Position numbers and translations under genes: made by a program
In this document: positions 19,142 to 28,293 of the stretch, piece by piece
Position numbering within the stretch: the first letter of the stretch is position 1
Layout: the number at the start of each line of letters is the position of its first letter
Assembly: GCA_000153745.1 (NCBI GenBank)
Contig: DS022282.1
Coordinates: forward strand, 965,495-1,029,494
Source: Rhodobacterales bacterium HTCC2255
GTDB lineage: Bacteria > Pseudomonadota > Alphaproteobacteria > Rhodobacterales > Rhodobacteraceae
Reading direction: 5' to 3'
Length of the DNA stretch: 64,000 nucleotides
The notes under the pieces: model-generated
What the model was told of the DNA's origin: nothing
Seen by the model: the letters and a program-made list of their open reading frames with translations, nothing else
Databases searched by the model: none

Positions 19142-20268
19142 TAACGTCCCATATTTTTTGGATTAAATTTTAAATTTAGCTCTTTCCAACCATCATATAT
19201 TTCTGGATCTAATTCATTATAAGGACTGCAACGTATAACAGCTCTTCTTGCAGCTTCGAATGCTTGTAGAGACCCAACCCCAGAATTTGGTGTTAAATTT
19301 ACAGGACTTTCGACTAATTTACCATCAATATCAAACTTCAGTCCCAAGATCATAACGTTAGTCAAACCATTTTCAACCCCAACAGAAGGATTCCAACATA
19401 GTCTCATCTTATTTTTAATAATATTTACTACACTTTCTTTTTGTGCGGGAGTTAAATTCAAAAATGGCTCTGGTTCTTTTTTTTCTTTTAAGCTCTCTAA
19501 AATACTTTCAGCGGTTGTATCTTTTTCAGCTTCAACAACTTCTTTAGGTTTCAATTTTGGCTTTATAGCAATCTCTTTTGTAGTTTTTAAATTCTTAGGC
19601 CTACTTTTTGGTTTTGAAGTTCTACTGGGCACTAAATCACTTTTTTGTTCCTCAGCTTCAGTTACAATCTGTGTTGTACTTTCTTCTGCTGGAGTATTTT
19701 CATTTAACTCAATTTCTAACTTTTCTTCATCGGCTCCATTCACCTTCTCAAATGAAGTATCTTCTAACGCACCAATATCAGCAGGCTCTTCTGGGGCTTC
19801 ATTAGAAACATCAGAAATAATCTCTGCCGCTTTTGGTGCTGCATTTTCATTTAATTCGGGGGTTAACTCTCCAAGATTATCTTCATCTGCAATTGGTGCA
19901 ATAAGGTCAGAATCTGATTCATTAATAATTTCTTGCACTTCGGGTTCTGGCTCTGGTTCTTGTACTTCGAGTTCTGGCTCTGGCTCTTGCACTTCGGGTT
20001 CTGGCTCTGGCTCTTGTACTTCGGGTTCTGGCTCTGGCTCTTGTACTTCGGGTTCTAGTTCTGGCTCCTGCACTTCGGGTTCTGGCTCTGATTGAAATAC
20101 TGGCATATTTTCTTTTGTTAACAGTTCAAATTCTTCCAAAGATATCAAGCTTACTTCAGAAATTTGAATTGGATTTTCTTCATCTGCGCTAAAGATTGGC
20201 GCTCCAAAGATCGCAATGCTAATAAGTATTGCATGAGCAGTTCCTGATATCTTAACGCCTATATCCAC
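19141..20268 (-). CDS. tolA: TolA-like energy-transducing protein
   Basis: Inner-membrane protein expected to link TolQR to TolB-Pal. The 375 residues comprise a short N-terminal membrane segment (about 8-27), then the [16 protein letters not shown] motif I recall from Rhodobacterales TolA-like proteins, six tandem nine-residue Pro/Glu repeats (about 60-113), a long acidic then Lys-rich region, and a C-terminal TolA/TonB-type domain (about 270-375, with RLCWNPSVG and [12 protein letters not shown]). The Ala-rich helical coil of enterobacterial TolA is absent; the Pro/Glu repeat probably makes an extended periplasmic spacer. It is 9 bases downstream of tolR. Confidence 0.85.
   Translation of the reverse strand: MDIGVKISGTAHAILISIAIFGAPIFSADEENPIQISEVSLISLEEFELLTKENMPVFQSEPEPEVQEPELEPEVQEPEPEPEVQEPEPEPEVQEPEPELEVQEPEPEPEVQEIINESDSDLIAPIADEDNLGELTPELNENAAPKAAEIISDVSNEAPEEPADIGALEDTSFEKVNGADEEKLEIELNENTPAEESTTQIVTEAEEQKSDLVPSRTSKPKSRPKNLKTTKEIAIKPKLKPKEVVEAEKDTTAESILESLKEKKEPEPFLNLTPAQKESVVNIIKNKMRLCWNPSVGVENGLTNVMILGLKFDIDGKLVESPVNLTPNSGVGSLQAFEAARRAVIRCSPYNELDPEIYDGWKELNLKFNPKNMGR
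19930..20091 (-). repeat. Six tandem 27-bp repeats inside tolA
   Basis: Six in-frame copies of a 27-base unit encode PEPEVQEPE with small variations ([18 protein letters not shown]). The number of copies is likely to vary between strains by slippage without breaking the frame, altering the length of the TolA spacer. Confidence 0.9.
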
Positions 20269-20277
20269 TATACAGAC

Positions 20278-20751
20278 CTAAGGATCTGAGCCATCTAACT
20301 TTGGCCCACCTGCGTCTGTAACTAATCCAATATTGTTAAATCCAGCAGCATTTAGCGCACCCATCACTTCCATAACTGCAGCATAGTTGACTGAAGCATC
20401 AGCCCGTAAAAAAACTTTGTTATTAGTTCTTTCTTCTGCGACAGCAACTAGCTTTTCTATTAAATTTTCGTTCTTTATTTCAATGTTTTGCAATACAATT
20501 TTGCCTTCAGACGACAAAGCTATTGTTAGCGGTTCTTCTTGTTCTGTTGCTAATGGCTGCGCTGCAGATTTTGGCAATTCAATCGGGACACCAACCGTCA
20601 ACATAGGTGCTGCAACCATAAATATTATCAATAGAACAAGCATAACATCAACAAATGGAGTTACATTAATTTCAGCCATAGGGCGATTTTTGGCATGACC
20701 TCTGCGACGCTTACCCCCTCCACCTCCTCTTGGCGATACTGATGCACCCAT
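20278..20751 (-). CDS. tolR: Tol-Pal system protein TolR (ExbD family)
   Basis: Inner-membrane component of the TolQR proton channel. The 157 residues start with a Gly/Arg-rich cytoplasmic tail, then the MAEINVTPFVDVMLVLLIIFMV transmembrane helix whose Asp carries protons, then a periplasmic ExbD domain (VFLRADASVNYAAVMEVMGAL). It is 9 bases downstream of tolQ. Confidence 0.96.
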   Translation of the reverse strand: MGASVSPRGGGGGKRRRGHAKNRPMAEINVTPFVDVMLVLLIIFMVAAPMLTVGVPIELPKSAAQPLATEQEEPLTIALSSEGKIVLQNIEIKNENLIEKLVAVAEERTNNKVFLRADASVNYAAVMEVMGALNAAGFNNIGLVTDAGGPKLDGSDP

Positions 20752-20760
20752 AATTAGCTC

Positions 20761-21465
20761 CTATGAATCAAGTTGGCGTGATAAAATTGTTGAAAATTCA
20801 TCCGCAAAACTTTCATACCCACCGACTAATCTATCAGCATCAGCTGATAATTTATTATAGAATATCACTGCAGGAATAGCAGCTAATAATCCTAGCGCCG
20901 TAGCAACCAAAGCTTCAGCAATACCAGGGGCAACAACTGCTAAGTTAGTATTCTGTTGAATTGCTATTTCTTCAAAGGCATTTTTTATACCCCAAACTGT
21001 CCCAAAAAGGCCTATGAATGGAGCTGTTGACCCAACGGTTGCCAAAAATGTTAGGCCATTATTTAAAATTTCACTTTCACGTGCAATTGCTACATCCATT
21101 GATCTATCTATTCGCTGTTGAGCACCCCCAATTAAATCCTCACCACGGTGAGACCTTTCCCATTCACTCATCGCTGCGACAAAAATCTTCTCACTTGCGC
21201 CTGTTGGATCTGAACCAACTCGCTCATATAGTTGATCTAATGGAGCACCTGACCAAAAAGCCTTATCAAAAAGATGTGCATTTTTACGCGCTTTTCTATA
21301 ATTAATAAATTTTTGAATTATAATTGACCACGACCATATTGATGAAAATATCAACATTAACATCACTATCTTAACAGTAAAAGTTGCGCGTAAATATAAA
21401 GCAAGGACAGAAAAATCAATTTCTGACGCTGCAGTTAGTGCTTCAGTTTCCATAATACTGCTCAT
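20761..21465 (-). CDS. tolQ: Tol-Pal system protein TolQ (ExbB family)
   Basis: Proton-channel partner of TolR in the inner membrane. The 234 residues carry three transmembrane segments (about 25-47, 140-160 and 175-200), with the family motifs LATVGSTAPFIGLFGTVWGI and GIAEALVATALGLLAAIPAV. ATG 21465 is used here; an in-frame ATG at 21453 is also possible since the ribosome-binding site is weak. First gene of tolQRAB, 98 bases after ybgC. Confidence 0.96.
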   Translation of the reverse strand: MSSIMETEALTAASEIDFSVLALYLRATFTVKIVMLMLIFSSIWSWSIIIQKFINYRKARKNAHLFDKAFWSGAPLDQLYERVGSDPTGASEKIFVAAMSEWERSHRGEDLIGGAQQRIDRSMDVAIARESEILNNGLTFLATVGSTAPFIGLFGTVWGIKNAFEEIAIQQNTNLAVVAPGIAEALVATALGLLAAIPAVIFYNKLSADADRLVGGYESFADEFSTILSRQLDS

Positions 21466-21563
21466 TCTTCTTGGGGCTGTTATTTATTAACAACGCATTT
21501 ATTATGAATCTTAACATAACCAGATTGCATATAAAAACTATATTTTTGTTATTTAGATGCACC

Positions 21564-21962
21564 TTAAGCGGCAAATTGCTTTAACTTTTGAATTATATCA
21601 TTTGGCAATCTAACTGGGCGCCCGCTAAGTGTAACATGTGCAATTGTTACATGCGATGAAAATAGTAATAAATTTTCATTATAAACACATTGATTGAATT
21701 CAATCTTTGCACCAGAAAGCTTAACTAATTTAGTTTCAACTTTCAATTTATCATCAAGTTTTGCTGAAGCGTGATATTCTGCATTTATCTTTTTAACAAC
21801 AAAGATGCAGCCTAAATCCTTTAACAAAAGTTGATCAATACCAGCATCTCTAATCAAAGAAGAGCGGCCTCGTTCTATAAATTTGAAATAGTTAGCGTAA
21901 TAAACGATTCCTGCCAGATCTGTATCTTCATAAAAAATACGAAAATCAAAATTATGTATCAT
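21564..21962 (-). CDS. ybgC: Tol-Pal-associated acyl-CoA thioesterase YbgC
   Basis: Hotdog-fold thioesterase of 132 residues acting on acyl-CoA or acyl-ACP, and genetically tied to tol-pal. It has the family's catalytic signature YEDTDLAGIVYYANYFKFIERGR near residues 10-32, given here in two parts: YEDTDLAGIVYYANY then FKFIERGR. It overlaps by one base the stop of the upstream unknown gene, and precedes tolQ. Confidence 0.94.
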   Translation of the reverse strand: MIHNFDFRIFYEDTDLAGIVYYANYFKFIERGRSSLIRDAGIDQLLLKDLGCIFVVKKINAEYHASAKLDDKLKVETKLVKLSGAKIEFNQCVYNENLLLFSSHVTIAHVTLSGRPVRLPNDIIQKLKQFAA

Positions 21963-22615
21963 TAATTCATACCTGACAAAAATATATTTGATCTTGCAAG
22001 TAATCTTAATGCATGACTTTTGTCATGAGAGGCGACTGGTAAGATCGGATCATAAGCAGCTCGAACCAGTGCTGCATATTTTGGTTTTGGTATACATAAA
22101 TTATTTTGAGATATTTGTGCTATAGGACTTTCATTTATAAACGCATTGGCAGAAAACAAAGCAAGGCATTGGAATGTTTCTCCAATTGCTAGTGCTTGTA
22201 TCGACATCTCGGCTGTTTCATCAGATACTTTTATCAACTGAACACACATTTTAATCCCACCCTCAGGATCAAAAGAAAAAATTCTATAACTTTTAGTGGA
22301 TGAAAATTGAAGTTTTTCTACAATGTCTTTAATGTTTGGTATAAGTTCCTGAAGGTCAGGTACAGATAAAACTTCGCTCCATTCTTGACAAAAAAACCAC
22401 ATAAAATTAGCACCAAGTTCTGGATCAGTCTCTTCAATTTTATTGCCAGTAATACCCACAGTTGTGACTATCGAAGATTTTAAATGAGTTAATGTTTCAT
22501 CATCAACGCCAAAAACTATAGGAACTATTGGACGATTCCAACGAGCAAAATGAAATGTGTTATTATCACCTGTGAAGAGAGCCTCAATTTCCTCAAGACT
22601 TAAGCTTTCAGTCAT
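21962..22615 (-). CDS. Unknown protein between ruvB and ybgC
   Basis: I do not recognise this 217-residue protein. It begins [14 protein letters not shown], continues with a mixed alpha/beta pattern and scattered aromatic residues (NFMWFFCQEWSEVL), and ends in a basic helix (KSHALRLLARSNIFLSG). No signal peptide or membrane segment is evident, so it is probably cytosolic. ATG at 22615 overlaps the ruvB stop codon (TGATG) and its own stop overlaps the ybgC start, so it is translationally coupled on both sides. That tight packing suggests a real, expressed gene. A GTG three bases upstream is an alternative start. Confidence 0.75.
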   Translation of the reverse strand: MTESLSLEEIEALFTGDNNTFHFARWNRPIVPIVFGVDDETLTHLKSSIVTTVGITGNKIEETDPELGANFMWFFCQEWSEVLSVPDLQELIPNIKDIVEKLQFSSTKSYRIFSFDPEGGIKMCVQLIKVSDETAEMSIQALAIGETFQCLALFSANAFINESPIAQISQNNLCIPKPKYAALVRAAYDPILPVASHDKSHALRLLARSNIFLSGMN

Positions 22616-23658
22616 CACTTGCCGCCTACAAACAAATCAGATTGATTTATAGATTTTGGCGCTCTCATCCCTAAATGGCTCCAAGCTTTTTGCCCAAGCA
22701 TTCTACCTCTCGGAGTTCTCTGAATTAAACCCTGTTGCAAAAGAAACGGCTCAACAACTTCCTCGATCGCATCACGAGACTCAGACAGTGCTGCAGCAAT
22801 AGTTTCAATGCCGACAGGACCACCAGCATAATTCTCTGCAACCATACGTAAATAGCGCCTGTCTGCTCCATCCAAACCCAAATCATCTACACCCAAACGA
22901 GTTAAAGAATTATCAGCAAGTTCTTTTGATATAGTCCCATTACCTTCAACCGTTGCAAAATCCACAACACGGCGCAATAACCGCCCCGCAATTCTTGGAG
23001 TTCCCCTAGCACGCCGTGCAATTTCCTTTGCTCCATCTGCTGATGCTTCAATACCCATTAATCTTGCTCCACGTTCAACAATCAAACACAGCTCATCAAC
23101 AGTATAAAATTCTAATCTTGTTGGAATGCCAAAACGATCACGTAATGGTGTAGTTAACAAACCTAATCGTGTTGTTGCCCCAACCAATGTGAATGGCTGC
23201 AAATCAATTCGTACAGAACGTGCAGCAGGCCCTTCTCCAATCATTAAATCAAGTTCAAAATCTTCTAATGCTGGATACAAGACTTCTTCAACAACTGGGT
23301 TTAACCTATGTATTTCATCGATAAATAAAACATCTCGTTCTTCTAAATTTGTTAAAATAGCGGCCAAATCACCAGCCTTTGCTAATACTGGGCCAGAGGT
23401 CATTCGAAAATTTACGCCAAGTTCTTTTGATATAATTTGCGCAAGCGTTGTTTTGCCTAAACCTGGTGGGCCATAGAACAATGTATGATCCATAGCTTGG
23501 CCTCTTTTTTTCGCACTTTCTATAAACACTTTCAAATTAGCCCGAGCTTCTGCTTGTCCAGTAAAATCATTTAAATTTTGTGGCCTAAGAGCACGATCAA
23601 CATCGTCTACTAAAGGCTCTGGGCGTAAATTTGGATCTGGATCTATCATATCTTTCAT
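22615..23658 (-). CDS. ruvB: Holliday junction branch-migration helicase RuvB
   Basis: Hexameric AAA+ motor that drives branch migration with RuvA. The 347 residues contain Walker [12 protein letters not shown], Walker [10 protein letters not shown], sensor-1 [19 protein letters not shown], the arginine-finger region and the C-terminal winged helix ([17 protein letters not shown]). It lies 4 bases downstream of ruvA in the standard ruvCAB order. Confidence 0.98.
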   Translation of the reverse strand: MKDMIDPDPNLRPEPLVDDVDRALRPQNLNDFTGQAEARANLKVFIESAKKRGQAMDHTLFYGPPGLGKTTLAQIISKELGVNFRMTSGPVLAKAGDLAAILTNLEERDVLFIDEIHRLNPVVEEVLYPALEDFELDLMIGEGPAARSVRIDLQPFTLVGATTRLGLLTTPLRDRFGIPTRLEFYTVDELCLIVERGARLMGIEASADGAKEIARRARGTPRIAGRLLRRVVDFATVEGNGTISKELADNSLTRLGVDDLGLDGADRRYLRMVAENYAGGPVGIETIAAALSESRDAIEEVVEPFLLQQGLIQRTPRGRMLGQKAWSHLGMRAPKSINQSDLFVGGK

Positions 23659-23662
23659 TAGC

Positions 23663-24340
23663 CTATCGGCCTTTTGGTGCCAAGAGCTTGAGTGCAGCCT
23701 TGATTATTTCTGTAGAAATTGAACTAGGTATTTCACTAGTCACTTGAGCGATAGCTCCTGCAGCATCCCCATGTGCATATCCTAAATTTATTAAAGCAGA
23801 TAATGCATCAGCTTGTGCACTAGCCTCTGATTTTCTATTTTGGTTTTTTACCGGTGTATCAACAGGCGTTTGAACATCAATAACCATACTTTCATCTGCT
23901 TCGACCACTGCTGATCCTTCACCACCCATAGCCATTATTTTCGGCGCTTTATCTTTTAATTCAGTTATAACCCTTTGTGCTATTTTTGGGCCTATACCTT
24001 GGGCTGATTTAATCGCATTAACATCACCAAGTGCTATGGCTTTCGACACCCCATCAGTTCCCAGTGTAGAGGCTATAGCTAAAGCAGCTTTTGCCCCAAC
24101 ACCTTGAACTGTAGTTAATAATTTATGCCACTCTTTATCTGCTAATGTTGTAAACCCAAACAGTTGCAGATTATCTTCACGAACAAGTAAATCAGTATAT
24201 AAAGCTACGATACCTCCTCGAGACGGCAAACCAGATAAGGTACGCTCCGAACAATAAACCATATACCCTACGCCTTGAACATCCACTAAAACATGATCAG
24301 TCCCACGATAATCCACACGGCCAGTTATTTTTCCAATCAT
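23663..24340 (-). CDS. ruvA: Holliday junction DNA-binding protein RuvA
   Basis: Tetrameric four-way-junction binding protein that loads RuvB. The 225 residues begin [13 protein letters not shown], with the OB-fold domain, two helix-hairpin-helix motifs ([31 protein letters not shown]) and a C-terminal UBA-like RuvB-binding domain ([16 protein letters not shown]). The linker (about 140-170) is acidic and variable. The start overlaps the ruvC stop by 4 bases. Confidence 0.97.
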   Translation of the reverse strand: MIGKITGRVDYRGTDHVLVDVQGVGYMVYCSERTLSGLPSRGGIVALYTDLLVREDNLQLFGFTTLADKEWHKLLTTVQGVGAKAALAIASTLGTDGVSKAIALGDVNAIKSAQGIGPKIAQRVITELKDKAPKIMAMGGEGSAVVEADESMVIDVQTPVDTPVKNQNRKSEASAQADALSALINLGYAHGDAAGAIAQVTSEIPSSISTEIIKAALKLLAPKGR

Positions 24341-24849
24341 GCTACCCCCTGTGCTCGCGCAATAGCCGCATCTAATTTACCCGAAAATTGAGCATGGTGT
24401 GCATGACAAAGAGCTATAGCCAGTGCGTCAACTGCATCTGGTCCAACAAAGCTCATTCCAGGAAATTGCATTTGAACCATATGTTCAACTTGCTTCTTAT
24501 CAGCATGCCCAACACCCACAACGACTTTTTTAATAGTGTTTGGTGCATATTCTGAGACATCTAATCCAGCCTGCGCAGGAGCAAGCAAACAAATACCCCG
24601 AGCCTGTCCTAATTTTAGCGTTCCCGCACCATCTTTATTTACGAAAGTTTTTTCAACTGCTGATGTTGTTGGTTTATATTTCTTTATGACATCTGTTAAC
24701 TGATTATGTAATTCTAACAATCGCTCAGCTAATGTACCAGTTGAAGATTTACAAACACCATCAGCAATATGAGTGATTTTTGGACCAAGCACATCTACAA
24801 CACCCCAACCTAAATTTCTCAATCCAGGATCAATACCAAGAACACGCAT
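24337..24849 (-). CDS. ruvC: Holliday junction resolvase RuvC
   Basis: Endonuclease that resolves Holliday junctions, with an RNase H fold. From ATG 24849 ([16 protein letters not shown]) the 170 residues carry the catalytic acidic residues in [14 protein letters not shown] and the [15 protein letters not shown] block. The open frame reaches 24882 but the 11 additional residues are not conserved. First gene of ruvCAB. Confidence 0.96.
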   Translation of the reverse strand: MRVLGIDPGLRNLGWGVVDVLGPKITHIADGVCKSSTGTLAERLLELHNQLTDVIKKYKPTTSAVEKTFVNKDGAGTLKLGQARGICLLAPAQAGLDVSEYAPNTIKKVVVGVGHADKKQVEHMVQMQFPGMSFVGPDAVDALAIALCHAHHAQFSGKLDAAIARAQGVA

Positions 24850-25055
24850 ATTAATATTCCATTTTATTTTTACATATAGCACGAAACAAGAACATTCGCC
24901 AAGTGTTGAATTTATTTAATTTAAAAACAGTAGTTTATATGATCTGATAAGCTATGCGTAGATTGCAAAACGGGAATGCGCAAATATCATTGGTAAATAG
25001 ACAAACAGAAGCCTAGATGAGCATCAATGACATTCACTGATAATAGGATTTTATC

Positions 25056-25256
25056 ATGGCTTACTTCACAAACACATCAACTCATCCATTTGGCTCAGTT
25101 ACTATTTTTCGCATTACTAGTTTTATCGAAATTAACGTAGAAAAAGCACTTAAATGGTATCAATCTCGTCAAACAAAAATCGTTCTATCAAAATTAACAG
25201 ATCGTGAATTAAATGACATTGGTCTTTCACGAAGCGACATAAATAATATTAAATAA
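25056..25256 (+). CDS. DUF1127 small protein
   Basis: Protein of 66 residues with a C-terminal DUF1127 domain (about 36-66: W...R...LSKLTDRELNDIGLSRSDI), the short basic helical domain abundant in alphaproteobacteria and tied to phosphate, nitrogen and RNA-related stress responses in some species. The N-terminal 35 residues are variable. Monocistronic, with a strong terminator 40 bases downstream and about 200 bases of upstream space that could hold its promoter. Precise role unknown. Confidence 0.85.
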   Translation: MAYFTNTSTHPFGSVTIFRITSFIEINVEKALKWYQSRQTKIVLSKLTDRELNDIGLSRSDINNIK

Positions 25257-25296
25257 TATTATAATACTATTTTAATTTCGATGACTTTTATATTTT

Positions 25297-25330
25297 ACGC
25301 CAAACAAATTCACATCTGTTTGGCGTTTTA
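25297..25330. terminator. Bidirectional intrinsic terminator
   Basis: ACGCCAAACA (25297-25306) pairs perfectly with TGTTTGGCGT (25317-25326), flanked by T-rich sequence on the plus side and by TAAAA on the other. It separates the DUF1127 gene from convergent prmA and can serve both. Confidence 0.92.
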
Positions 25331-25343
25331 TTTTAGAGAGCAT

Positions 25344-26213
25344 TTAAATCTTACGAAGTGTTAAAATTGACCATTCTGCTATTTGTATATGATCAATCAA
25401 TTCAAATTCTTCATCTCTATAAGCCTCAATAACTGCATCTGCTTGAGTACTTAGTAATCCTGATAAAATTACATACCCTCCTTCAGAAGAGTTTTTCGAC
25501 ATGTCAGGTGCAAGTGCTACGAGTGGACCTTTTAATATATTCGCTAAAATCAAATCATAAGGAGCCGCTGCCCTTAACTCAGGGTGATCAAATCCTGCAC
25601 AAGTTATAACATCAATACGATCACTTAAGTCATTTGCAATTGCATTTGCTTTTGATGTTTCAGTCGCTATTTCATCTATATCACTGGCCAATACCTTACC
25701 TGGCCAGCACAATGCTGCAGCCATTGCAAGTACCGCAGTCCCACAACCTATATCTACTATATTTTTTCCAATAAACCCTGTTTTAACCAACTTATCCAAA
25801 GCAGTCAGGCATCCTTTAGTTGTTCCATGATGTCCAGTTCCAAATGCCATGGCAGCTTCGATTAGTAACGGTTTACAATTATTAGGTACCTTCTCAGCAT
25901 CATGCGAGCCATATACAAAAAAATCACCTGCTTCTACAGGTGCTAATTCACGCCTCACTTCGGCAACCCAGTCTTTATCTGGAACTTTTGACACCACAAA
26001 TGGTTTGGATCCATGTACGGTGGATAATATTAAAAGTTCAATTTCGTTTGGAGCGTCTATAAAATAAGCCCCAACTTCATATAGCCCTGATCCATCCTCA
26101 ATTTCAAAAACGCCAACACCATAGGGCGCATTTTCCAAATTCTCTAATGCAAGACCTAAATCATTAGCAGCGTCTTTGCCCTTAAGTGTTGTAAGTGATG
26201 TATATGTTGGCAT
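25344..26213 (-). CDS. prmA: Ribosomal protein L11 methyltransferase
   Basis: SAM-dependent enzyme that methylates uL11. The 289-residue protein has an N-terminal L11-recognition domain (about 1-100), then a methyltransferase fold with FGTGHHGTTKGCL, IVDIGCGTAVLAMAAAL as SAM motif I, and DLILANILKGPL, the PrmA form of motif IV. Normal length. Monocistronic or with msrA, whose stop is 45 bases upstream. Confidence 0.93.
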   Translation of the reverse strand: MPTYTSLTTLKGKDAANDLGLALENLENAPYGVGVFEIEDGSGLYEVGAYFIDAPNEIELLILSTVHGSKPFVVSKVPDKDWVAEVRRELAPVEAGDFFVYGSHDAEKVPNNCKPLLIEAAMAFGTGHHGTTKGCLTALDKLVKTGFIGKNIVDIGCGTAVLAMAAALCWPGKVLASDIDEIATETSKANAIANDLSDRIDVITCAGFDHPELRAAAPYDLILANILKGPLVALAPDMSKNSSEGGYVILSGLLSTQADAVIEAYRDEEFELIDHIQIAEWSILTLRKI

Positions 26214-26258
26214 TTTTATTCTCGTTTTTGTTCGCGATATGCCAGATATAAGTTTAGG

Positions 26259-26906
26259 TCAAGCATCCACACCAATAGGGCAACTAATTCCAGTCCCTCC
26301 AATTCCACAATAACCATCAGGATTTTTTGCAAGATATTGTTGATGGTAAGTCTCTGCATAGAAAAATTCTGGCGCATCTAATATTTCAGATGTAATTGTT
26401 CCAATATTATTTAAATCCAATCTTTGCTGATACAAATTCTTACTCGCAAAAGAAGCCATTCTCTGATCAACGTCATAACAATAAATTCCAGAACGATATT
26501 GTGTACCTTGATCATTTCCCTGTCGCATTCCTTGTGTAGGATTATGACCTTCCCAAAACACTTTTAACAAACTTTCAAATGAGATAATGGATTTATCAAA
26601 TACTACATACACAACTTCATTATGCCCAGTCATCCCAGAACATACTTCTTCGTATGTTGCATTGGGCGTATGCCCTGCTGCGTAGCCAACCGCAGTAGTC
26701 CAAACACCTTCAATGTTCCAAAATATTCTTTCTACGCCCCAAAAACAACCCATCCCAAACATAGCCTCAGCAAATCCTTCAGGTAGAGGCCCCTTTATGG
26801 GTGTATTTAATACAAAATGTTTTGATGCAGTTTCAATTTCATAATCTCTTCCAGGCAAAGCATTCTTAGAGTTTGGAATTTCTACAGGTCGTTTAGTGAA
26901 GAACAT
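26259..26906 (-). CDS. msrA: Peptide-methionine (S)-S-oxide reductase
   Basis: Repairs oxidised methionine in proteins. The catalytic motif GMGCFWGVER gives the nucleophilic Cys near residue 53. AVGYAAGHTPNATYEEVCSG, VFWEGHNPTQGMRQGNDQGTQYRS (split in the protein as two adjacent conserved stretches) and the C-terminal GYCGIGGTG with a resolving Cys are all present. The length of 215 is typical. Confidence 0.95.
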   Translation of the reverse strand: MFFTKRPVEIPNSKNALPGRDYEIETASKHFVLNTPIKGPLPEGFAEAMFGMGCFWGVERIFWNIEGVWTTAVGYAAGHTPNATYEEVCSGMTGHNEVVYVVFDKSIISFESLLKVFWEGHNPTQGMRQGNDQGTQYRSGIYCYDVDQRMASFASKNLYQQRLDLNNIGTITSEILDAPEFFYAETYHQQYLAKNPDGYCGIGGTGISCPIGVDA

Positions 26907-26949
26907 TTTGAGATCCTTAATATTTAACAGTAGTTTAATTAATCATACT

Positions 26950-28293
26950 TTATATGACTTTTTTATGTAATTTTTCAACTCTACTTATAAACCACCAACC
27001 AAAAACAACACTTATAATACCAGCAAAAATATATGCTAATCCCTGCCCATATACCACACCTGCAGAACCATAAAATGCAGCGCCAAATATACAAAAAGGT
27101 AACATGACCACACCATCTTTTACCCAATTAAACAATGTAGAATATAATGGTTTTCCTAAGTTATTAAATGAAGCATTTGATACATAGAGCGCTCCTGCGA
27201 ATATGTAACTTCCTGCAGCTATATAATTAAATGCCTTTACTACATCTGCCGCACCATCACTTAAATTAAACACACCTAAAATAAATGGTGTTAATATCAC
27301 CAGCATTCCCCAGATAAGGAATACATAAAAAGTAGAGAAAAGCAGGGCATCTCTGTATGAACTCCTCACACGGTCAAACTTATTTGCACCAAAATTTTGC
27401 CCAATAATACCTCCAATTGCTCCCGAAAGAGCAAAAACACCTCCAAAGGCCACAACAGTAACTCGCCCAAGAACAGCCCAACCTGCCATAGCAGATTCAC
27501 CAAATTCTGAAATAACACTCGTTGCAAACATATTACCAGTTGGTGATGCTAATTGAGTAAGGATCGTTGGGATGGCAATCATTGCAAAAGGTAAATACCA
27601 TTTTTTTACGTCTTGAAAATTTATACTTGCTGCTAAATCTTTTACTTTTATTACGAAGTAAATTGCTAATATTGCAGACACCACTCTTGCGACAGACACT
27701 CCAAGTGCTGCACCCTGAATACCCATATCAAATCCAAAAATAAACAATGGATCAACAATTGCAGCGACAATGCCTGATGAAATCGTAACCATCATTGATC
27801 GTATACCATCGCCTTCCGCACGAAGTACGGCAGAGCCTATCATTCCTATGGCCATAATAGGCAATGAAGGAACAGAAATTAATAGAAAAGTTGAGGCAGT
27901 TTCTAGTGTGCTGCCACTGGCACCAATAGATGCTAAAATTTCTTTATTGAAAATCAATAAAACAATTACTGCGATTGATAATAATATAAATGTTAATAAT
28001 GCAAAAACGGTAGTCTGTTTTCGAGCATCTTCCCAATTTTCAGCCCCTAATGATCTCGAAACTAAGGCAGTGGTTGCTATCATGAATGCTATTCCAACAG
28101 AGATTGTGAAAAACTGAACTGTCCAAGCAAAGCCCATTGCTGCCATAAAACTTTCATTCTCAAGTCTTGAAACCCAAAATAGAGTTATAGCATCAATTAA
28201 GAACATAAATGTTAAACCAATCATGCCCGTAGTAGTCATAACTGCTACATGGCGCATTGTAGATCCTGTAGTGAACCTGGCTTGCCTCTTCAT
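26950..28293 (-). CDS. MATE-family multidrug/toxin efflux transporter
   Basis: Integral membrane antiporter of 447 residues with about twelve hydrophobic segments in two pseudo-symmetric halves, fitting the MATE (MatE x2) layout. Landmarks are AMGFAWTVQFFTISVGIAFM (start of the first half), GAENWEDARKQT, ASIGASGSTLETAS and, in the second half, GAIGGIIGQNFGANKFDRVR. The substrate is unknown. Its start overlaps the upstream MFS gene's stop by 4 bases, so two efflux-type carriers share a transcript. Confidence 0.88.
   Translation of the reverse strand: MKRQARFTTGSTMRHVAVMTTTGMIGLTFMFLIDAITLFWVSRLENESFMAAMGFAWTVQFFTISVGIAFMIATTALVSRSLGAENWEDARKQTTVFALLTFILLSIAVIVLLIFNKEILASIGASGSTLETASTFLLISVPSLPIMAIGMIGSAVLRAEGDGIRSMMVTISSGIVAAIVDPLFIFGFDMGIQGAALGVSVARVVSAILAIYFVIKVKDLAASINFQDVKKWYLPFAMIAIPTILTQLASPTGNMFATSVISEFGESAMAGWAVLGRVTVVAFGGVFALSGAIGGIIGQNFGANKFDRVRSSYRDALLFSTFYVFLIWGMLVILTPFILGVFNLSDGAADVVKAFNYIAAGSYIFAGALYVSNASFNNLGKPLYSTLFNWVKDGVVMLPFCIFGAAFYGSAGVVYGQGLAYIFAGIISVVFGWWFISRVEKLHKKVI

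Noticed and set aside
19930-20091. CRISPR-like or other non-coding tandem repeat
   Set aside because: The unit is 27 bases without spacers, stays in frame and encodes a Pro/Glu peptide repeat inside tolA.
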